Of a stretch of 64,000 nt of DNA, positions 42,576 through 53,576 are shown piece by piece. Origin of the DNA: Aeromicrobium camelliae (GTDB lineage: Bacteria; Actinomycetota; Actinomycetes; Propionibacteriales; Nocardioidaceae); the NCBI RefSeq assembly GCF_003850045.1, contig NZ_RQJX01000003.1:62001-126000 (forward strand), written 5' to 3'. The notes below the pieces were generated by a model, which was not told where the DNA came from, did no database searches, and was given only the letters and a program-made list of their open reading frames with translations. Within the stretch, counting starts at the first letter, position 1; the number at the start of each line of letters is the position of its first letter. The translations under genes were made by a program, and so were the position numbers.

Positions 42576-43331
42576 TCAGGTGTAGCGAAGGCCGGCATCG
42601 ACGAGCAGCGACTGCCCGGTGATGTAGCCGGCCTCGTTCGAGGCGAAGAAGCGCACGGCTGCGACGACGTCCTCGGGCGTGCCCTTCCGCTTGATGGCGT
42701 GACCCGCGATGATCGAGTCCCACTGGTCCTCGGTGATGGTGTCGCGCGGCACCTCGGTGACGATGCCGTGCGGGCTCACCACGTTGGCTGTCACGTCGAA
42801 GGAGCCCAGCTCGGTGGCGAGCGACTTGTTGAACGCCTGCACGGCACCCTTCGAGGCGACGTAGTGCGCGTAGTTCGCGCGACCGGTCACCACGACGCTC
42901 GACGAGATGTTGACGATTCGTCCGAAGCGCTGCGCCTTCATGTGCGGGGCGACCGCCTGGCAGCAGAGGAACACTCCCCGCGCATTGACCGCGAAGATGC
43001 TGTCCCATTCCTCCACCGTCAGTTCCTCGAACGGCTTCATCGTCAGCGACGAGAACATCGCGGCGTTGTTCACCAGGACGTGCACGGTGCCGAACTCGTC
43101 GACGGCACGCTGCACCATCGCGTCGACGCCGGCCTTGTCGCTGACGTCGGCGGCGACGCCGATCGCCTGGCCGCCGGACGCGCGGATCTCCTCAGCCACT
43201 CGTTCGGCGGCCTCGGCGTTGATGTCGGCGACGACGACGCGGTCGCCCTGCTCGGCGAACGCCTGCGCGAACTTGCGACCGATGCCCTGACCGCTGCCGG
43301 TGACCAGCACGACCCTGCTCGTTGGTTCCAC
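42576..43331 (-). CDS. Short-chain dehydrogenase/reductase
   Basis: 251 residues, GTG start. Cofactor motif VTGSGQGIGR, VLVNNAA, catalytic Ser in NISSSV, YAHYVASKGA (Tyr-x3-Lys), and C-terminal GQSLLVDAG. A classical SDR of about 250 residues, probably NAD-dependent because an acidic residue follows the first beta-alpha-beta unit (VVVADI). It oxidises or reduces a hydroxyl/keto group on the imported substrate; the substrate is unknown. Confidence 0.9.
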   Translation of the reverse strand: MEPTSRVVLVTGSGQGIGRKFAQAFAEQGDRVVVADINAEAAERVAEEIRASGGQAIGVAADVSDKAGVDAMVQRAVDEFGTVHVLVNNAAMFSSLTMKPFEELTVEEWDSIFAVNARGVFLCCQAVAPHMKAQRFGRIVNISSSVVVTGRANYAHYVASKGAVQAFNKSLATELGSFDVTANVVSPHGIVTEVPRDTITEDQWDSIIAGHAIKRKGTPEDVVAAVRFFASNEAGYITGQSLLVDAGLRYT

Positions 43332-43356
43332 TCTCGAATTCCCTTTCGTTGTCGAC

Positions 43357-44109
43357 TCAAGCTCGAGTCAGATGAAGTGCGGCGATTCCGCCGTCGACGG
43401 TGACGACCGTCCCGATGCTCGATCGCATCGCGGGGTGCGCCAGGTAGAGGGCCGCCAGGGCGACTTCGTCCGGGCGGACCATGCGGCCGGTGGGCTGGCG
43501 CTCGTCGAACTCACGCCGCCGCTGCTCGGGATCGTCGGCCCGCGCGGCGAGTTCGGCCATGAAGGGTGTATCCACGGTGCCCGGGTTGACGGCGTTGACG
43601 CAGATGTCCTCGGCCACCAGATCGGCGGCCATGGACCGCGTCATCGACTCGATGGCGCCCTTGGTCGCTGAATACAACGCGCGTTGGCGGAAGCCGGAGG
43701 CGGCCGTGCACGACGACATGTTGATGATGGACGCGGCAGCGGATCGGCGCAGCAGGGGCAACGCGGCGCGAGTGGCCCTGACGTAGCCGAGCACGTTGAG
43801 GTCCCACAGCGCGTGCCACTGCTCCTCGCTGCCGTCCTCGATGTCGCCGACGAAGCTCACCCCCGCGTTGTTGACGAGAACGTCGAGGTGACCGTCGGTC
43901 GCCTCGATACGTCCCACCACCGCATCGACGCTGGCCTGGTCCCGTAAGTCCGCCCGGTGATAGGTCACGTCGGTCACGGGCTCACGCGGGTCGTCGCGAT
44001 CGAGCACGTGCACGCGGGCTCCGGCGGCGGCGAAGGTCACCGCACAGGCGTGCCCGATTCCAGCTGCACCGCCGGTCACCAGTACGACACGGCCGTCATG
44101 GCCGATCAT
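43357..44109 (-). CDS. Short-chain dehydrogenase/reductase
   Basis: 250 residues: VTGGAAGIGHAC, VLVNNAGVSF, catalytic Ser region NMSSCTAASG, YSATKGAIESM (Tyr-x3-Lys) and VTVDGGIAAL. It has an acidic residue after beta-2 (VLDRDD), suggesting NAD. It overlaps the IclR gene stop by ATGA and precedes the first-listed SDR by 25 bp. Two SDRs in succession suit oxidation of two hydroxyls on one ring. Confidence 0.9.
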   Translation of the reverse strand: MIGHDGRVVLVTGGAAGIGHACAVTFAAAGARVHVLDRDDPREPVTDVTYHRADLRDQASVDAVVGRIEATDGHLDVLVNNAGVSFVGDIEDGSEEQWHALWDLNVLGYVRATRAALPLLRRSAAASIINMSSCTAASGFRQRALYSATKGAIESMTRSMAADLVAEDICVNAVNPGTVDTPFMAELAARADDPEQRRREFDERQPTGRMVRPDEVALAALYLAHPAMRSSIGTVVTVDGGIAALHLTRA

Positions 44110-44921
44110 TTCTTCTCCTGCCTGTCGGGCGCACCGAAATACCGAGCGATGTCGCCGGCGCCAGCCTGCATCGCGACAACGATGCTCTCGGTGTCACCGG
44201 CGGGAGCGCGGTTCTGCGGATGGGTCAGCGTGAGGGAACCCACCACCCCGCGGGGTCCGATCACGGGCACTGCGATCCCTCGGGCGCCGGGGAGCTTCTC
44301 GCCCTGCGACTCGACGTAGCCCTGCTCGCGGATGATCGTGAGGTCGTCGCTCAGCCGCTCCAGACTCGGCAGTTCAGCGCCGCCGACTGAACGACCGCCG
44401 CCCGATCCTGCGGACTCCCTCTCGTAGGCCGCTTTGAGCTCGTCGTCCGGCAGGAAGGCGGCGACCGCCTTCCCCGAGGCGCCCCAGAGCACTGGGGTCG
44501 GCGTGTTGAGCTCGATCCGGTACTGCAGCACGTGATCACCGTCAGCGCGGCCGGCGAACGACAGCGTCGATGTCGCCGGCGAATACAGACCGAAGATCAC
44601 GGTCTCACCGAACTCCCCTGCCAGCCGGTCGAGCACCGGCTGAATGATGCCGGGGAGATCGACGGTCTGCAGTGTGCGCGCGGCGAGCCGGTAGGTCTCC
44701 GGGCCGACGCTGTACGACCGCAGCTGCGGATCGTGGGTCACCATCCCGGTATCGACCAGAAGGCCGAGCAGACGGTGAGTGGTCGACGCCGGCAGCGAGG
44801 ACACGTCGGCCAGCGCGTTGACGCTGACCGGTCCCTCGGCGTCCACCACGGCCGCGAGCAGACGCATTGCCCGTGCCACCGTCCCGTCCCCTGCGGAGCG
44901 AGCTCCTCGTTCGTCAGTCAT
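44106..44921 (-). CDS. IclR-family transcriptional regulator
   Basis: 271 residues with an N-terminal winged HTH (VSVNALADVSSLPASTTHRLLGLL) and an IclR effector domain (about 95-255). Unusually it lies inside the operon, between TRAP dctM and the SDR genes, with ATGA overlap to the latter. The palindrome TTCCG-N5-CGGAA in front of the operon is the probable binding site, giving autoregulation. The effector is likely the imported acid or an intermediate. Confidence 0.9.
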   Translation of the reverse strand: MTDERGARSAGDGTVARAMRLLAAVVDAEGPVSVNALADVSSLPASTTHRLLGLLVDTGMVTHDPQLRSYSVGPETYRLAARTLQTVDLPGIIQPVLDRLAGEFGETVIFGLYSPATSTLSFAGRADGDHVLQYRIELNTPTPVLWGASGKAVAAFLPDDELKAAYERESAGSGGGRSVGGAELPSLERLSDDLTIIREQGYVESQGEKLPGARGIAVPVIGPRGVVGSLTLTHPQNRAPAGDTESIVVAMQAGAGDIARYFGAPDRQEKK

Positions 44922-44927
44922 GTGCGA

Positions 44928-46199
44928 TCACCTCATGAAGGTTGTGAGGACAGGGAAGACGTTCACGACCACGAGCACGGGAAGAACGCCGACAATGAGC
45001 AGGCGCAACGCCGGGAGGACCAGCGTGTGGAACGGGGTCTCGGTCGCGCTGGCAGCCACGAACAGGTTCGGCGCGAACGGAGGTGTGGCAAGACCCATTC
45101 CCAGGTTGAGAACCATGATGATGCCGAACTGCACCGGATCGATTCCGTACGCCGTCGTGAGCGGCAGCAACAAAGGCACGAGGATCACGATCGCCGTGTT
45201 CTCCTCGATGAACATGCCGATGAAGAACAGCAGCAGGTTCAGCACGATGAGAAGCCCCCAAGCGGGGATCGCCCACCCGGCGATGGTGTCGGCGAGCGTC
45301 TGCGGCACACCGGAGATCACGACGGCTCGAGCGAACGCCCCGCCCATCGCGATGATCAGCAGGATGGGTGCGGTCGCGAGCAGACCGTTGAGGATGGTTC
45401 CGCCGACTGCTGACGGTTTCAGTTCGCGATAGATCAGCAGTCCAACGAGGAGACCGTAGGCACAGGCGATCGCTCCGGACTCGGTCGGCGTGAACGCTCC
45501 CGAGTAAATGCCGCCGAGGATGATGATCGGCATCACCAGAGCCGGAATCGCACCGCTGATCCGTCGCGACGTGCTGCGGCGCTGCTCGGTGCTCAACCGG
45601 GCGCCGAGATCGTCGAGCTCGCGTCCGCGTGCCCACAGCAGGTTGTAGGTCACGAGCACGATGGTCAGCAGGATGCCCACCACGGCTCCCGCGAGGAACA
45701 TGTCCGAGATCGAAATTCCGGCCGCGACCGCGTACACGATGATCGGAACGCTCGGCGGGATGAGGATGCCGATGATGCCGGACACCGCGATCAACGAACC
45801 GACGTACTGCTTGGGGTAGCCGCGATCGGCCATGTCCTTGGACATGATCCGTCCGATCGCGGAAACTGTCGCTACCGACGATCCTGAAATGGAACCGAAC
45901 AACGCGCACGCGCCGACCATCGTGGCGCCGAGCCCACCCTTGAAGCGTCCTGCGATCAATCCGACGAACTCGATGAGACGCTTCGAGACGCCTCCGGACT
46001 GCATGATTGCGCCGGCCAACAGGAAGAACGGGATCGCGAGGTAGGTGAACGAGTCGAGCGTGCGAAACGCAACCGACGACACCTGACCCGGGTTGCTGCC
46101 GAGCAGGATGAAGAAGATCAGCGCACCGATCCCGAAGGCCACCGCGACGGCCACGCCGACGACGATGAGTGCAACGACGGCGAGTGCTGCAATCGGCAT
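44928..46199 (-). CDS. TRAP transporter large permease, DctM family
   Basis: 423 residues with about 12 membrane segments. Family motifs: GACALFGSISGSSVATVSAIG, SGIIGILIPPSVPIIVYAV, and GLATPPFAPNLFVA near the C-terminus. Starts on the last base of the DctQ stop (TGATG). Couples sodium entry to uptake of the solute bound by the DctP gene of the same operon. Confidence 0.93.
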   Translation of the reverse strand: MPIAALAVVALIVVGVAVAVAFGIGALIFFILLGSNPGQVSSVAFRTLDSFTYLAIPFFLLAGAIMQSGGVSKRLIEFVGLIAGRFKGGLGATMVGACALFGSISGSSVATVSAIGRIMSKDMADRGYPKQYVGSLIAVSGIIGILIPPSVPIIVYAVAAGISISDMFLAGAVVGILLTIVLVTYNLLWARGRELDDLGARLSTEQRRSTSRRISGAIPALVMPIIILGGIYSGAFTPTESGAIACAYGLLVGLLIYRELKPSAVGGTILNGLLATAPILLIIAMGGAFARAVVISGVPQTLADTIAGWAIPAWGLLIVLNLLLFFIGMFIEENTAIVILVPLLLPLTTAYGIDPVQFGIIMVLNLGMGLATPPFAPNLFVAASATETPFHTLVLPALRLLIVGVLPVLVVVNVFPVLTTFMR

Positions 46200-46762
46200 C
46201 AGTGCTCAACTCCCTCTGCGCCCGGGAAACCCGCGCCGTGCTTGGTCGTGTAGTCAGCGCTGCGAAGGAACGTCCGCAGCAGGTACGCCAGGCTCACGAC
46301 GGCCCCGAGGATGGCTCCGACGACCATCGCGAGCATGGGCCAACTGAGCGGGATCGCGAGCTCCGCCGACTTCTGCCCCGTCCGCTGGTAGTTACCGATG
46401 ACCAGCACCGTGAAGTTCGCGAAGAGGAGGTAGAACGCCGCCTCGATCGCATAGATCAGCCGGTGGAGCCAGACCTGCACTCGCCCAGTCGGCAGATAGT
46501 GGGCCAGCGCGTCGACCGCGATATGGAGCCGCGCTCGGATCAACACCGGAATTGCCAGGAACGTGGTCACGATCATGAGGTAGCGAGCGATCTCGTCCGC
46601 ACCGGTGAACGTGCCGAGAAGGCCGTTGCGACCAGCCACCTGTGCGAGCGTGACGACCAGAATCGCGGCGAAAGCCACTGTCAGCAGCACACGCAAGGCG
46701 CGGTCGAACACCGCCAGCCCGCTGTCCAGTACGGGGACGGGTGCCCCTGCCTGGTCACTCAC
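46199..46762 (-). CDS. TRAP transporter small permease, DctQ family
   Basis: 187 residues with four predicted helices and a conserved R/E pair region in FTGADEIARYLMI typical of DctQ. GTG start at 46762 overlaps the DctP stop by 8 bp; the open frame reaches 46819 without homology. Partner of the large permease downstream. Confidence 0.88.
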   Translation of the reverse strand: MSDQAGAPVPVLDSGLAVFDRALRVLLTVAFAAILVVTLAQVAGRNGLLGTFTGADEIARYLMIVTTFLAIPVLIRARLHIAVDALAHYLPTGRVQVWLHRLIYAIEAAFYLLFANFTVLVIGNYQRTGQKSAELAIPLSWPMLAMVVGAILGAVVSLAYLLRTFLRSADYTTKHGAGFPGAEGVEH

Positions 46763-47801
46763 CTGTGGCCTCCGTGGCGGCCTGCGACTCCTTGCGCAGC
46801 TGGTCGAGCGTGTCCGCACCGAAGACCGACTCCTGGCTCGCCCACACCTCGTCCTTGATCGCGGCGAACGCGGCGCGCTGCGTGTCGCTCAGCTCGACGA
46901 CCTGCACGCCATCCTCCTTGAGCTCGTTGAGCCGTTCGGCGACCGAGTCCCGGACTTCCTGCGTAGCGTCAGCGGTGATCTCGTCGATCACCTCGCTGAG
47001 CGCCTCCCGATCCTCCTCGGAGAGGGACTCCCAGACGCCGGTGTTGCAGGAGATGTTCCCCATGCCATAGGCGTGCCGGGTGAGTGTGAGGTGCTTCTGC
47101 ACCTCCTGGAAGCGCGAGTTGTACGTCAGCACGACACCGTTGTCCTGACCATCGACCGTTCCCTGCTGAAGCGCGGTGTAGAGCTCGGGGAAGGGAATGG
47201 CGACGGGCTTGGCGTCCCAGGCCTCGAACAGCTTGGTGTACATCGAGAGCCCTGGAACACGGAAGCTCATGCCGGCCATGTCCTCGGGAGTCTCGATCGG
47301 GCGGCTGTTGTTGGTCAGTCCGCGGAAGTCGTTCTCGTAGAAGCCGAGGGCGGTGATACCGGTCTCCTCCAGTGCCTCGCGCTCGTTGGTCTGCAGCACG
47401 CCCTCCGGGTCGAAGAAGATCTCGTCGACCGCCTCGTAGGTCGTAGCAATGAAGGGCAGCAGCGAGAGCTGGAGGCGGTCATCCAGGCCGGAGGCGGTCG
47501 CCGCGAAGAACGCACATTCGACGTCGCCGCTTGCGAGGCCGGCGCCGAGCTCCTCGTCACCACCGAGCTGGCTACCGGGGTAGACGTCGAACTTGACCCG
47601 GCCGTCGGTGACTTCGGGAGCGCGCTCAGCGAGAGCGGTCGCGGCCGTGTGGACGGCCGAGGATTCGGGGAAGACGTGGGCGAGCTTGAGGGTGACGGGG
47701 CCGTCGGAGGCGGCACCCGTTCCGAAGCTGCACGCGGAAACGAGGGCCGCGGAAGCGACAGCCGTGATGGCCAGAGCCGCGCGTCGGGGGTGTGTGGTCA
47801 T
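46755..47801 (-). CDS. TRAP transporter substrate-binding lipoprotein, DctP family
   Basis: 348 residues. A lipoprotein signal ends in LVSAC. The mature part has the DctP fold with KLAHVFPESSAVHTAA at its start, and GMSFRVPGLSMYTKLFEAW containing the conserved Arg that pairs with the ligand carboxylate. AGAGG precedes the ATG at 47801. First gene of the long catabolic operon; it selects its carboxylate substrate. Confidence 0.93.
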   Translation of the reverse strand: MTTHPRRAALAITAVASAALVSACSFGTGAASDGPVTLKLAHVFPESSAVHTAATALAERAPEVTDGRVKFDVYPGSQLGGDEELGAGLASGDVECAFFAATASGLDDRLQLSLLPFIATTYEAVDEIFFDPEGVLQTNEREALEETGITALGFYENDFRGLTNNSRPIETPEDMAGMSFRVPGLSMYTKLFEAWDAKPVAIPFPELYTALQQGTVDGQDNGVVLTYNSRFQEVQKHLTLTRHAYGMGNISCNTGVWESLSEEDREALSEVIDEITADATQEVRDSVAERLNELKEDGVQVVELSDTQRAAFAAIKDEVWASQESVFGADTLDQLRKESQAATEATGE

Positions 47802-47815
47802 AGCTAACCTCTCAT

Positions 47816-47832
47816 ATTCCGGTGACCGGAAT
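47816..47832. promoter_or_regulatory. Candidate IclR operator ATTCCGG-TGA-CCGGAAT
   Basis: Perfect 7-bp arms around TGA, 14 bp upstream of the TRAP dctP ATG. It contains TTCCG-N5-CGGAA, the same layout as the palindrome at 3681-3695 beside the other IclR gene. Confidence 0.6.
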
Positions 47833-47923
47833 CACGTTCTATCTAGTGAGAGATACTATGCACACCCCGCTGTGACCGTCGGCACAGGGGGTGGGTCATT
47901 AACGAGGCGTGCGTCACACAGCC

Positions 47924-47937
47924 CTTGGAATTCCAAG
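47924..47937. promoter_or_regulatory. Perfect palindrome CTTGGAATTCCAAG
   Basis: A 14-bp perfect palindrome about 120 bp upstream of the TRAP operon and 38 bp beyond the stop of the LuxR-type gene. The rest of this 173-bp gap holds A/T-richer sequence probably containing the TRAP operon promoter, but I see no clean -35/-10 pair. Confidence 0.4.
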
Positions 47938-47974
47938 CGATTTGGTGCGCTGACAATGTCCGGGCGACGACGGG

Positions 47975-50198
47975 TCAGTCGTCGAGCAGCCCCATCGCGA
48001 TGGCGCGGCCGATGGCCTCGTCGCGCGATGTGGCCTTCAACTTCCGGTACAGCGATTGCCGCTGCGTGCGCACCGTATTGGCCGAGACATGCAGACGCTC
48101 GGCGATCTGCTCGATGTTGGCGGTCGCGACCAGTTCATGCAAGATGACCAGCTCACGGGGCGTAAGGGGTTCGCCCTCGGGGCGCCGCGGCAGGACCGAC
48201 GTCACGCCGAGGGGAGCCAGCGGCGCCAACGCGAGCACGTTCTGCGGCGCGAACCACAGCGGCGTGCGAAGCTCGAACGCCGCGGCCACGCCGGCCGCTT
48301 GCGCGGCCGACTCCTCGGCGGCATCCCGCTGCCCGCCCGCGAGATGGGTCGCTGCCGTCAGCAGCAGCCGCGTCAGCCGCAGGGCAGGCGCATCGGTGCG
48401 GACCGCACCGATGATGGTCCAGGCCCGTTGGCCGTCACCGCGCAGCACGGCGCCGCGAGCGACCTCCAAGCGCAACGCCGGCCCGCTGCGACTCCGCAGC
48501 CGCAGCCGTTGAGCCGAACCGACCTCCCCCGAGGCCAGCATCAGCCACTGCTCGGCGACGTCGAGCAGGTCGGCGTCGTGCGGGCTCACCGCAGAGCCGC
48601 GCCGTTCTCGCAAGGCCCGGAAGGCGATCAACCCTGGTCGCGCCCGAGCCGTCCCGATATCGACGAGCGCTTGCGCCCGCGCGAGCAGGGACCAGTGCTC
48701 GATGGTCTCGATGATCGGCCACAGGGCGTCGATCCGTTCCTGCGCTTGCGCGAAGTCCTGACGTTCGACGGCGTGCACCGCCTCGGCGATCCGGAGCATG
48801 CTGCCCTGGTACTCGTCCAACTTCTCCGAAGGCCAGTCCCGGACATGCGCGGCCTCGATCCGGGTCGCGGTAGAGGGGACGTCACCGCGCAGCGCCTCGA
48901 CCAGCGCGAGGCCACCGAGACTCATCAACTCGATCATCGGCCGTGCGGCGAGCAGACGAGCCTGCTCGAACTGTGCGCAGGCGTCGTCGAGTTTCCCGCC
49001 GTAGAGCAGGCTGATGCCCAGATGCACGCGAAGGTCGGACTCGAGCGCGGCGATCTCGTCGCGCGACCGGGCCGGCAGCGAATCCAGCAGGTCGACGGCG
49101 GCGAGCGCCGCGCGAGAACCTCCGTCGCCGGATTGGGTGATCCGCAGTCCGACGCTTTCGACAGCGCGCAGCAGCGCACGGTCAGCCGAACGTCGGGGCG
49201 CCAGCCGGGCCGCGACCACCGCCACGCCGAGGAGCTCGACGGCTCGAAGCCGGAACTCGCGGCGCGCGTTGAAGATGATGCCGAGGGCCAGACACAGCAC
49301 CGGGTACTTGCGCAGCCTCCAGACGGGCACCTCCCCGACGAGGACCCGGATCTCGTAGCCGTGGCCCGTGACCAAGGGCATCCCGCCGAGCTTCAACGCC
49401 GGGTCGACGAGGTCGAGCCGGCCCGCGTGGGCGGCTTGGACGAGCGCCTCGTACGGCTGGTCGTCGCGAAGGAGCGTGACGGCCGCGTCCTGGTTCAGGG
49501 CACGTTCCCGGTCATCGTCGCGGGGCTTTCCCTGCAGCGTGCTCCACCGGGCGATCGGCGACCATCGCATCGCGCGGCGCCCGAGGTTCCACTCGGCGAG
49601 CCCGCTGCGGATCAGCCGATGGGCCTCGTCGAGAAGATCCAGCTCGTCGAGCATGACGCGCGGAACGTGCTCGAGGGCGGCCAGCTCCGCGAGCGGACCG
49701 GCCACCGCGTCACCTCGGCTCAGCGCATCGATGATGTCGGCCGCCGAGACGGCGCCGTGCCGCCCGACGAGCACGACGGCGGCGAGGACACCGCGGGTCA
49801 GGACATGCACGAGTCGCGGGTCGGCGAGGCTCTCGAACTGTCCCAACAGTGCGACGGTCTCGGCCTCCGAGAGCGCGGCCGGCGCCGCGCTCGTCCGCCA
49901 CGGCGTCGACATCGCAGGCGGCGAACCGGAGGCGCCGGTCGCCGCCGGACTCCAGCCATGCAGTGAGCTCCTCGACGTCCTCGGGAGAGAGCGCACCCGC
50001 GTCACCGACGAGGACCACACCCTCATCGGGAAGCTCGGCCGGTTCGCGCCACCACACCGCATCCGACTGTCCGGCGGACCACTGCCGCAGGAGCGTCGAC
50101 TTGCCGGTCCCCCGAAGGCCCACCACACCGGCCACCTGCGCCGGCGCATCGAGATGGGCGACGAGGTCGGCCCGGTCGAGCCAGCGGGAGCTATGCAT
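47975..50198 (-). pseudogene. LuxR-family, MalT-like ATPase regulator with a frameshift
   Basis: Read with one +1 shift it gives about 740 residues. The N-terminal NTPase part starts MHSSRWLDRADLVAHL and has Walker A GLRGTGKSTLL. A helical sensor middle follows, and the LuxR HTH is at the C-terminus (LTPRELVILHELV, then NIEQIAERLHVSANTVRTQ). The N-terminal part (50198 to about 49900) and the remainder lie in different frames. The switch occurs near 49876-49905, in a GC-palindromic stretch, where DVDAVADERGA should continue into PAALSEAETVALLG. The total of 2224 nt is 741 codons plus one base, consistent with one inserted base. Real inactivation, or a sequencing error; both are open. RmlA lies 66 bp upstream. 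Confidence 0.75.
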
Positions 50199-50264
50199 CA
50201 CCCCGAGGATAAACGGGACCGGCCCCGCGCGCGGCATCGCTGACGCGCGGCGACCCGGTCGTCC

Positions 50265-51125
50265 TCAGCCGAGCAGGTCGAGCAGGTACTGGCCGTACCC
50301 GCTCTTGACGAGCGGGGTCGCTCGCTCGCGCAGCTCCTCGTCGCTCAGCCACCCCTGACGCCAGGCGATCTCCTCGGGGCAGGCGATTTTGAGGCCCTGG
50401 CGCTTCTCGATCGTGCGGACGAAGGCGCCCGCGTCGGCGAGGTCGTCGAACGTGCCGGTGTCGAGCCAGGCCGTTCCGCGCGGCAGCACCTCGACCTGGA
50501 GGGTGCCGTCCTCGAGATAGAGGCGGTTGAGGTCGGTGATCTCGAGCTCACCACGGGCAGACGGCTCGAGTCCCTTGGCGCGCTCGACGACCGAGTTGTC
50601 GTAGAAGTACAGCCCCGGCACCGCATAGTTGCTCTTGGGCTGCGCCGGCTTCTCCTCCAGGGAGACGGCGATGCCGTTGTCGTCGAACTCGACGACGCCG
50701 TAGGCCGTTGGATCGGCGACCCAGTAGCCGAAGACCGCGGCGCCCTCGGTGTCGTCGAAGCGGTGCAGGCTCGTGCCGACGCCCGCGCCGTAGAAGATGT
50801 TGTCGCCGAGGACCAGGGCGACGCCCTCGTCGCCGACGTGCTGCTCGCCGATGATGAAGGCCTGAGCCAGCCCGTCCGGGCTCGGCTGCTGCGCGTAGGT
50901 GAGGTTCACCCCCAGATGCGAGCCGTCACCGAGCAGCCGTTGGAACTGCTCCGCGTCGTGCGGGGTCGTGATGACGAGGATGTCTCGGATGCCGGCCGTC
51001 ATGAGAGTCGACAGCGGGTAGTAGATCATCGGCTTGTCGTACACGGGCACGAGCTGCTTGCTGACGCCGAGGGTGATCGGGTGCAGCCGGGAGCCGGTGC
51101 CGCCGGCCAGGATGATTCCGCGCAT
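50265..51125 (-). CDS. rmlA: Glucose-1-phosphate thymidylyltransferase RmlA
   Basis: 286 residues. It joins dTTP and glucose 1-phosphate to dTDP-glucose, the first step to dTDP-L-rhamnose. Nucleotide-binding [20 protein letters not shown] opens the protein. [20 protein letters not shown] and [20 protein letters not shown] are hallmark RmlA motifs. The frame is open further upstream but homology starts at ATG 51125. Divergent from rmlB across a 151-bp gap. Confidence 0.95.
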   Translation of the reverse strand: MRGIILAGGTGSRLHPITLGVSKQLVPVYDKPMIYYPLSTLMTAGIRDILVITTPHDAEQFQRLLGDGSHLGVNLTYAQQPSPDGLAQAFIIGEQHVGDEGVALVLGDNIFYGAGVGTSLHRFDDTEGAAVFGYWVADPTAYGVVEFDDNGIAVSLEEKPAQPKSNYAVPGLYFYDNSVVERAKGLEPSARGELEITDLNRLYLEDGTLQVEVLPRGTAWLDTGTFDDLADAGAFVRTIEKRQGLKIACPEEIAWRQGWLSDEELRERATPLVKSGYGQYLLDLLG

Positions 51126-51138
51126 GGAACGAACATAG

Positions 51139-52274
<1,136 letters not shown>

Positions 52275-52275
<1 letters not shown>

Positions 52276-53576
52276 TGGTCAGCGTCGACACCACCGCCAT
52301 CCCGGGCCTGCTCGTCGTCCACCTCGACGTCCACGGCGACAACCGCGGCTGGTTCAAGGAGAACTGGCAGCGCGAGAAGATGACGGCCCTCGGGCTGCCC
52401 GACTTCGGCCCCGTGCAGAACAACGTCTCGTTCAACGGCACCGCCGGCACCATCCGCGGCATCCACGCCGAGCCGTGGGACAAGTTCGTCTCCGTGGCTG
52501 CGGGCCGGGCCTTCGGCGCGTGGGTGGACCTGCGCGAGGGCGAGAGCTTCGGTCAGACCTTCTGGACCGAGCTGAACCCCGAGACGGCCGTCTTCGTGCC
52601 GCGCGGAGTGGCCAACTCGTTCCAGGTCATGGAGGACGACACCGCGTACTCCTATCTCGTCAACGCTCACTGGCGTGCCGACGCGACCTACACGAACGTC
52701 AACCTGCTCGATCCTGAACTCGCGATCCCCTGGCCTGTCGAGATCACCGAGATGTCCGACAAGGACAAGAACCACCCGATGCTGGCCGACGTCACGCCGA
52801 TGGCGCCCAAGCAGACGGTGGTGCTCGGCGCGAACGGCCAGCTGGGCCGCGCGCTGCGCAAGGCGCGCCCCGACTTCCTGTTCTACGACCGCAGCACGGT
52901 CGACCTCGCCGACCCGGCCACCCTCGACGCCGTGCCGTGGGACGACGTCCAGACGATCATCAACGCGGCGGCGTACACGAACGTCGACGGCGCTGAGACT
53001 CCCGACGGACGACGCGACGCCTGGGCGGTCAACGTCACCGGCGTGGCGGCGCTGGCGCGCATCGCGATCGAGAAGGGCCTCACCCTCGTCAACGTCTCCA
53101 GCGACTACGTCTTCGACGGCACGGTCGAGGAGCACCCGCTCGACGAGCCACTCTCGCCGCTCGGCGTCTACGGGCAGACCAAGGCCGCCGGCGAGGCGGT
53201 GACGTCCACGGTGCCGCGCCACTACATCGTGCGGACGAGCTGGGTCATCGGCGAGGGCAAGAACTTCGTCGACACGATGCGCCGGCTCGCGCGCGACGGC
53301 GTCAGCCCCTCGGTCGTGAACGACCAGATCGGGCGGCTCACCCACGCCGACGAGCTCGCCGCCGGCATCCTCCGCCTGTTGGAGACCTCGGCGCCGTACG
53401 GGGTGCACCACGTGACGGGCGGCGGCGACCCCAAATCGTGGGCCGACATCGCGCGTGAGGTGTTCGTCGAGGAGGGACGCGATCCGGCCGACGTGACCGG
53501 CGTCAGCACCGAGGAGTACGCCGCCGGAAAGCTCACCGCGCCGCGGCCGCGCCACTCGGCGCTCGCCCAGGGCTGA
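52275..53576 (+). CDS. rmlCD: Fused RmlC-like epimerase and RmlD reductase
   Basis: 433 residues in two domains. Residues 1-170 form an RmlC cupin (dTDP-4-keto-6-deoxyglucose 3,5-epimerase): FKENWQREKM, then TIRGIHAEPWDKF with the catalytic His64. Residues 180-433 form RmlD (dTDP-4-keto-rhamnose reductase): GANGQLGRAL at 185-194, VNVSSDYVFDG, YGQTK with Y299 and K303. The cupin reads VANSFQV and NAHW where stand-alone RmlC usually has AHGF and a catalytic-region Tyr. The fusion completes the rhamnose pathway with rmlA and rmlB. Its stop abuts the SMP-30 gene stop on the other strand. Confidence 0.9.

Noticed and set aside
48056..49966. 636-residue open frame on the plus strand
   Set aside because: Antisense to the LuxR-type regulator, whose HTH and sensor parts are recognisable on the minus strand despite the frameshift.
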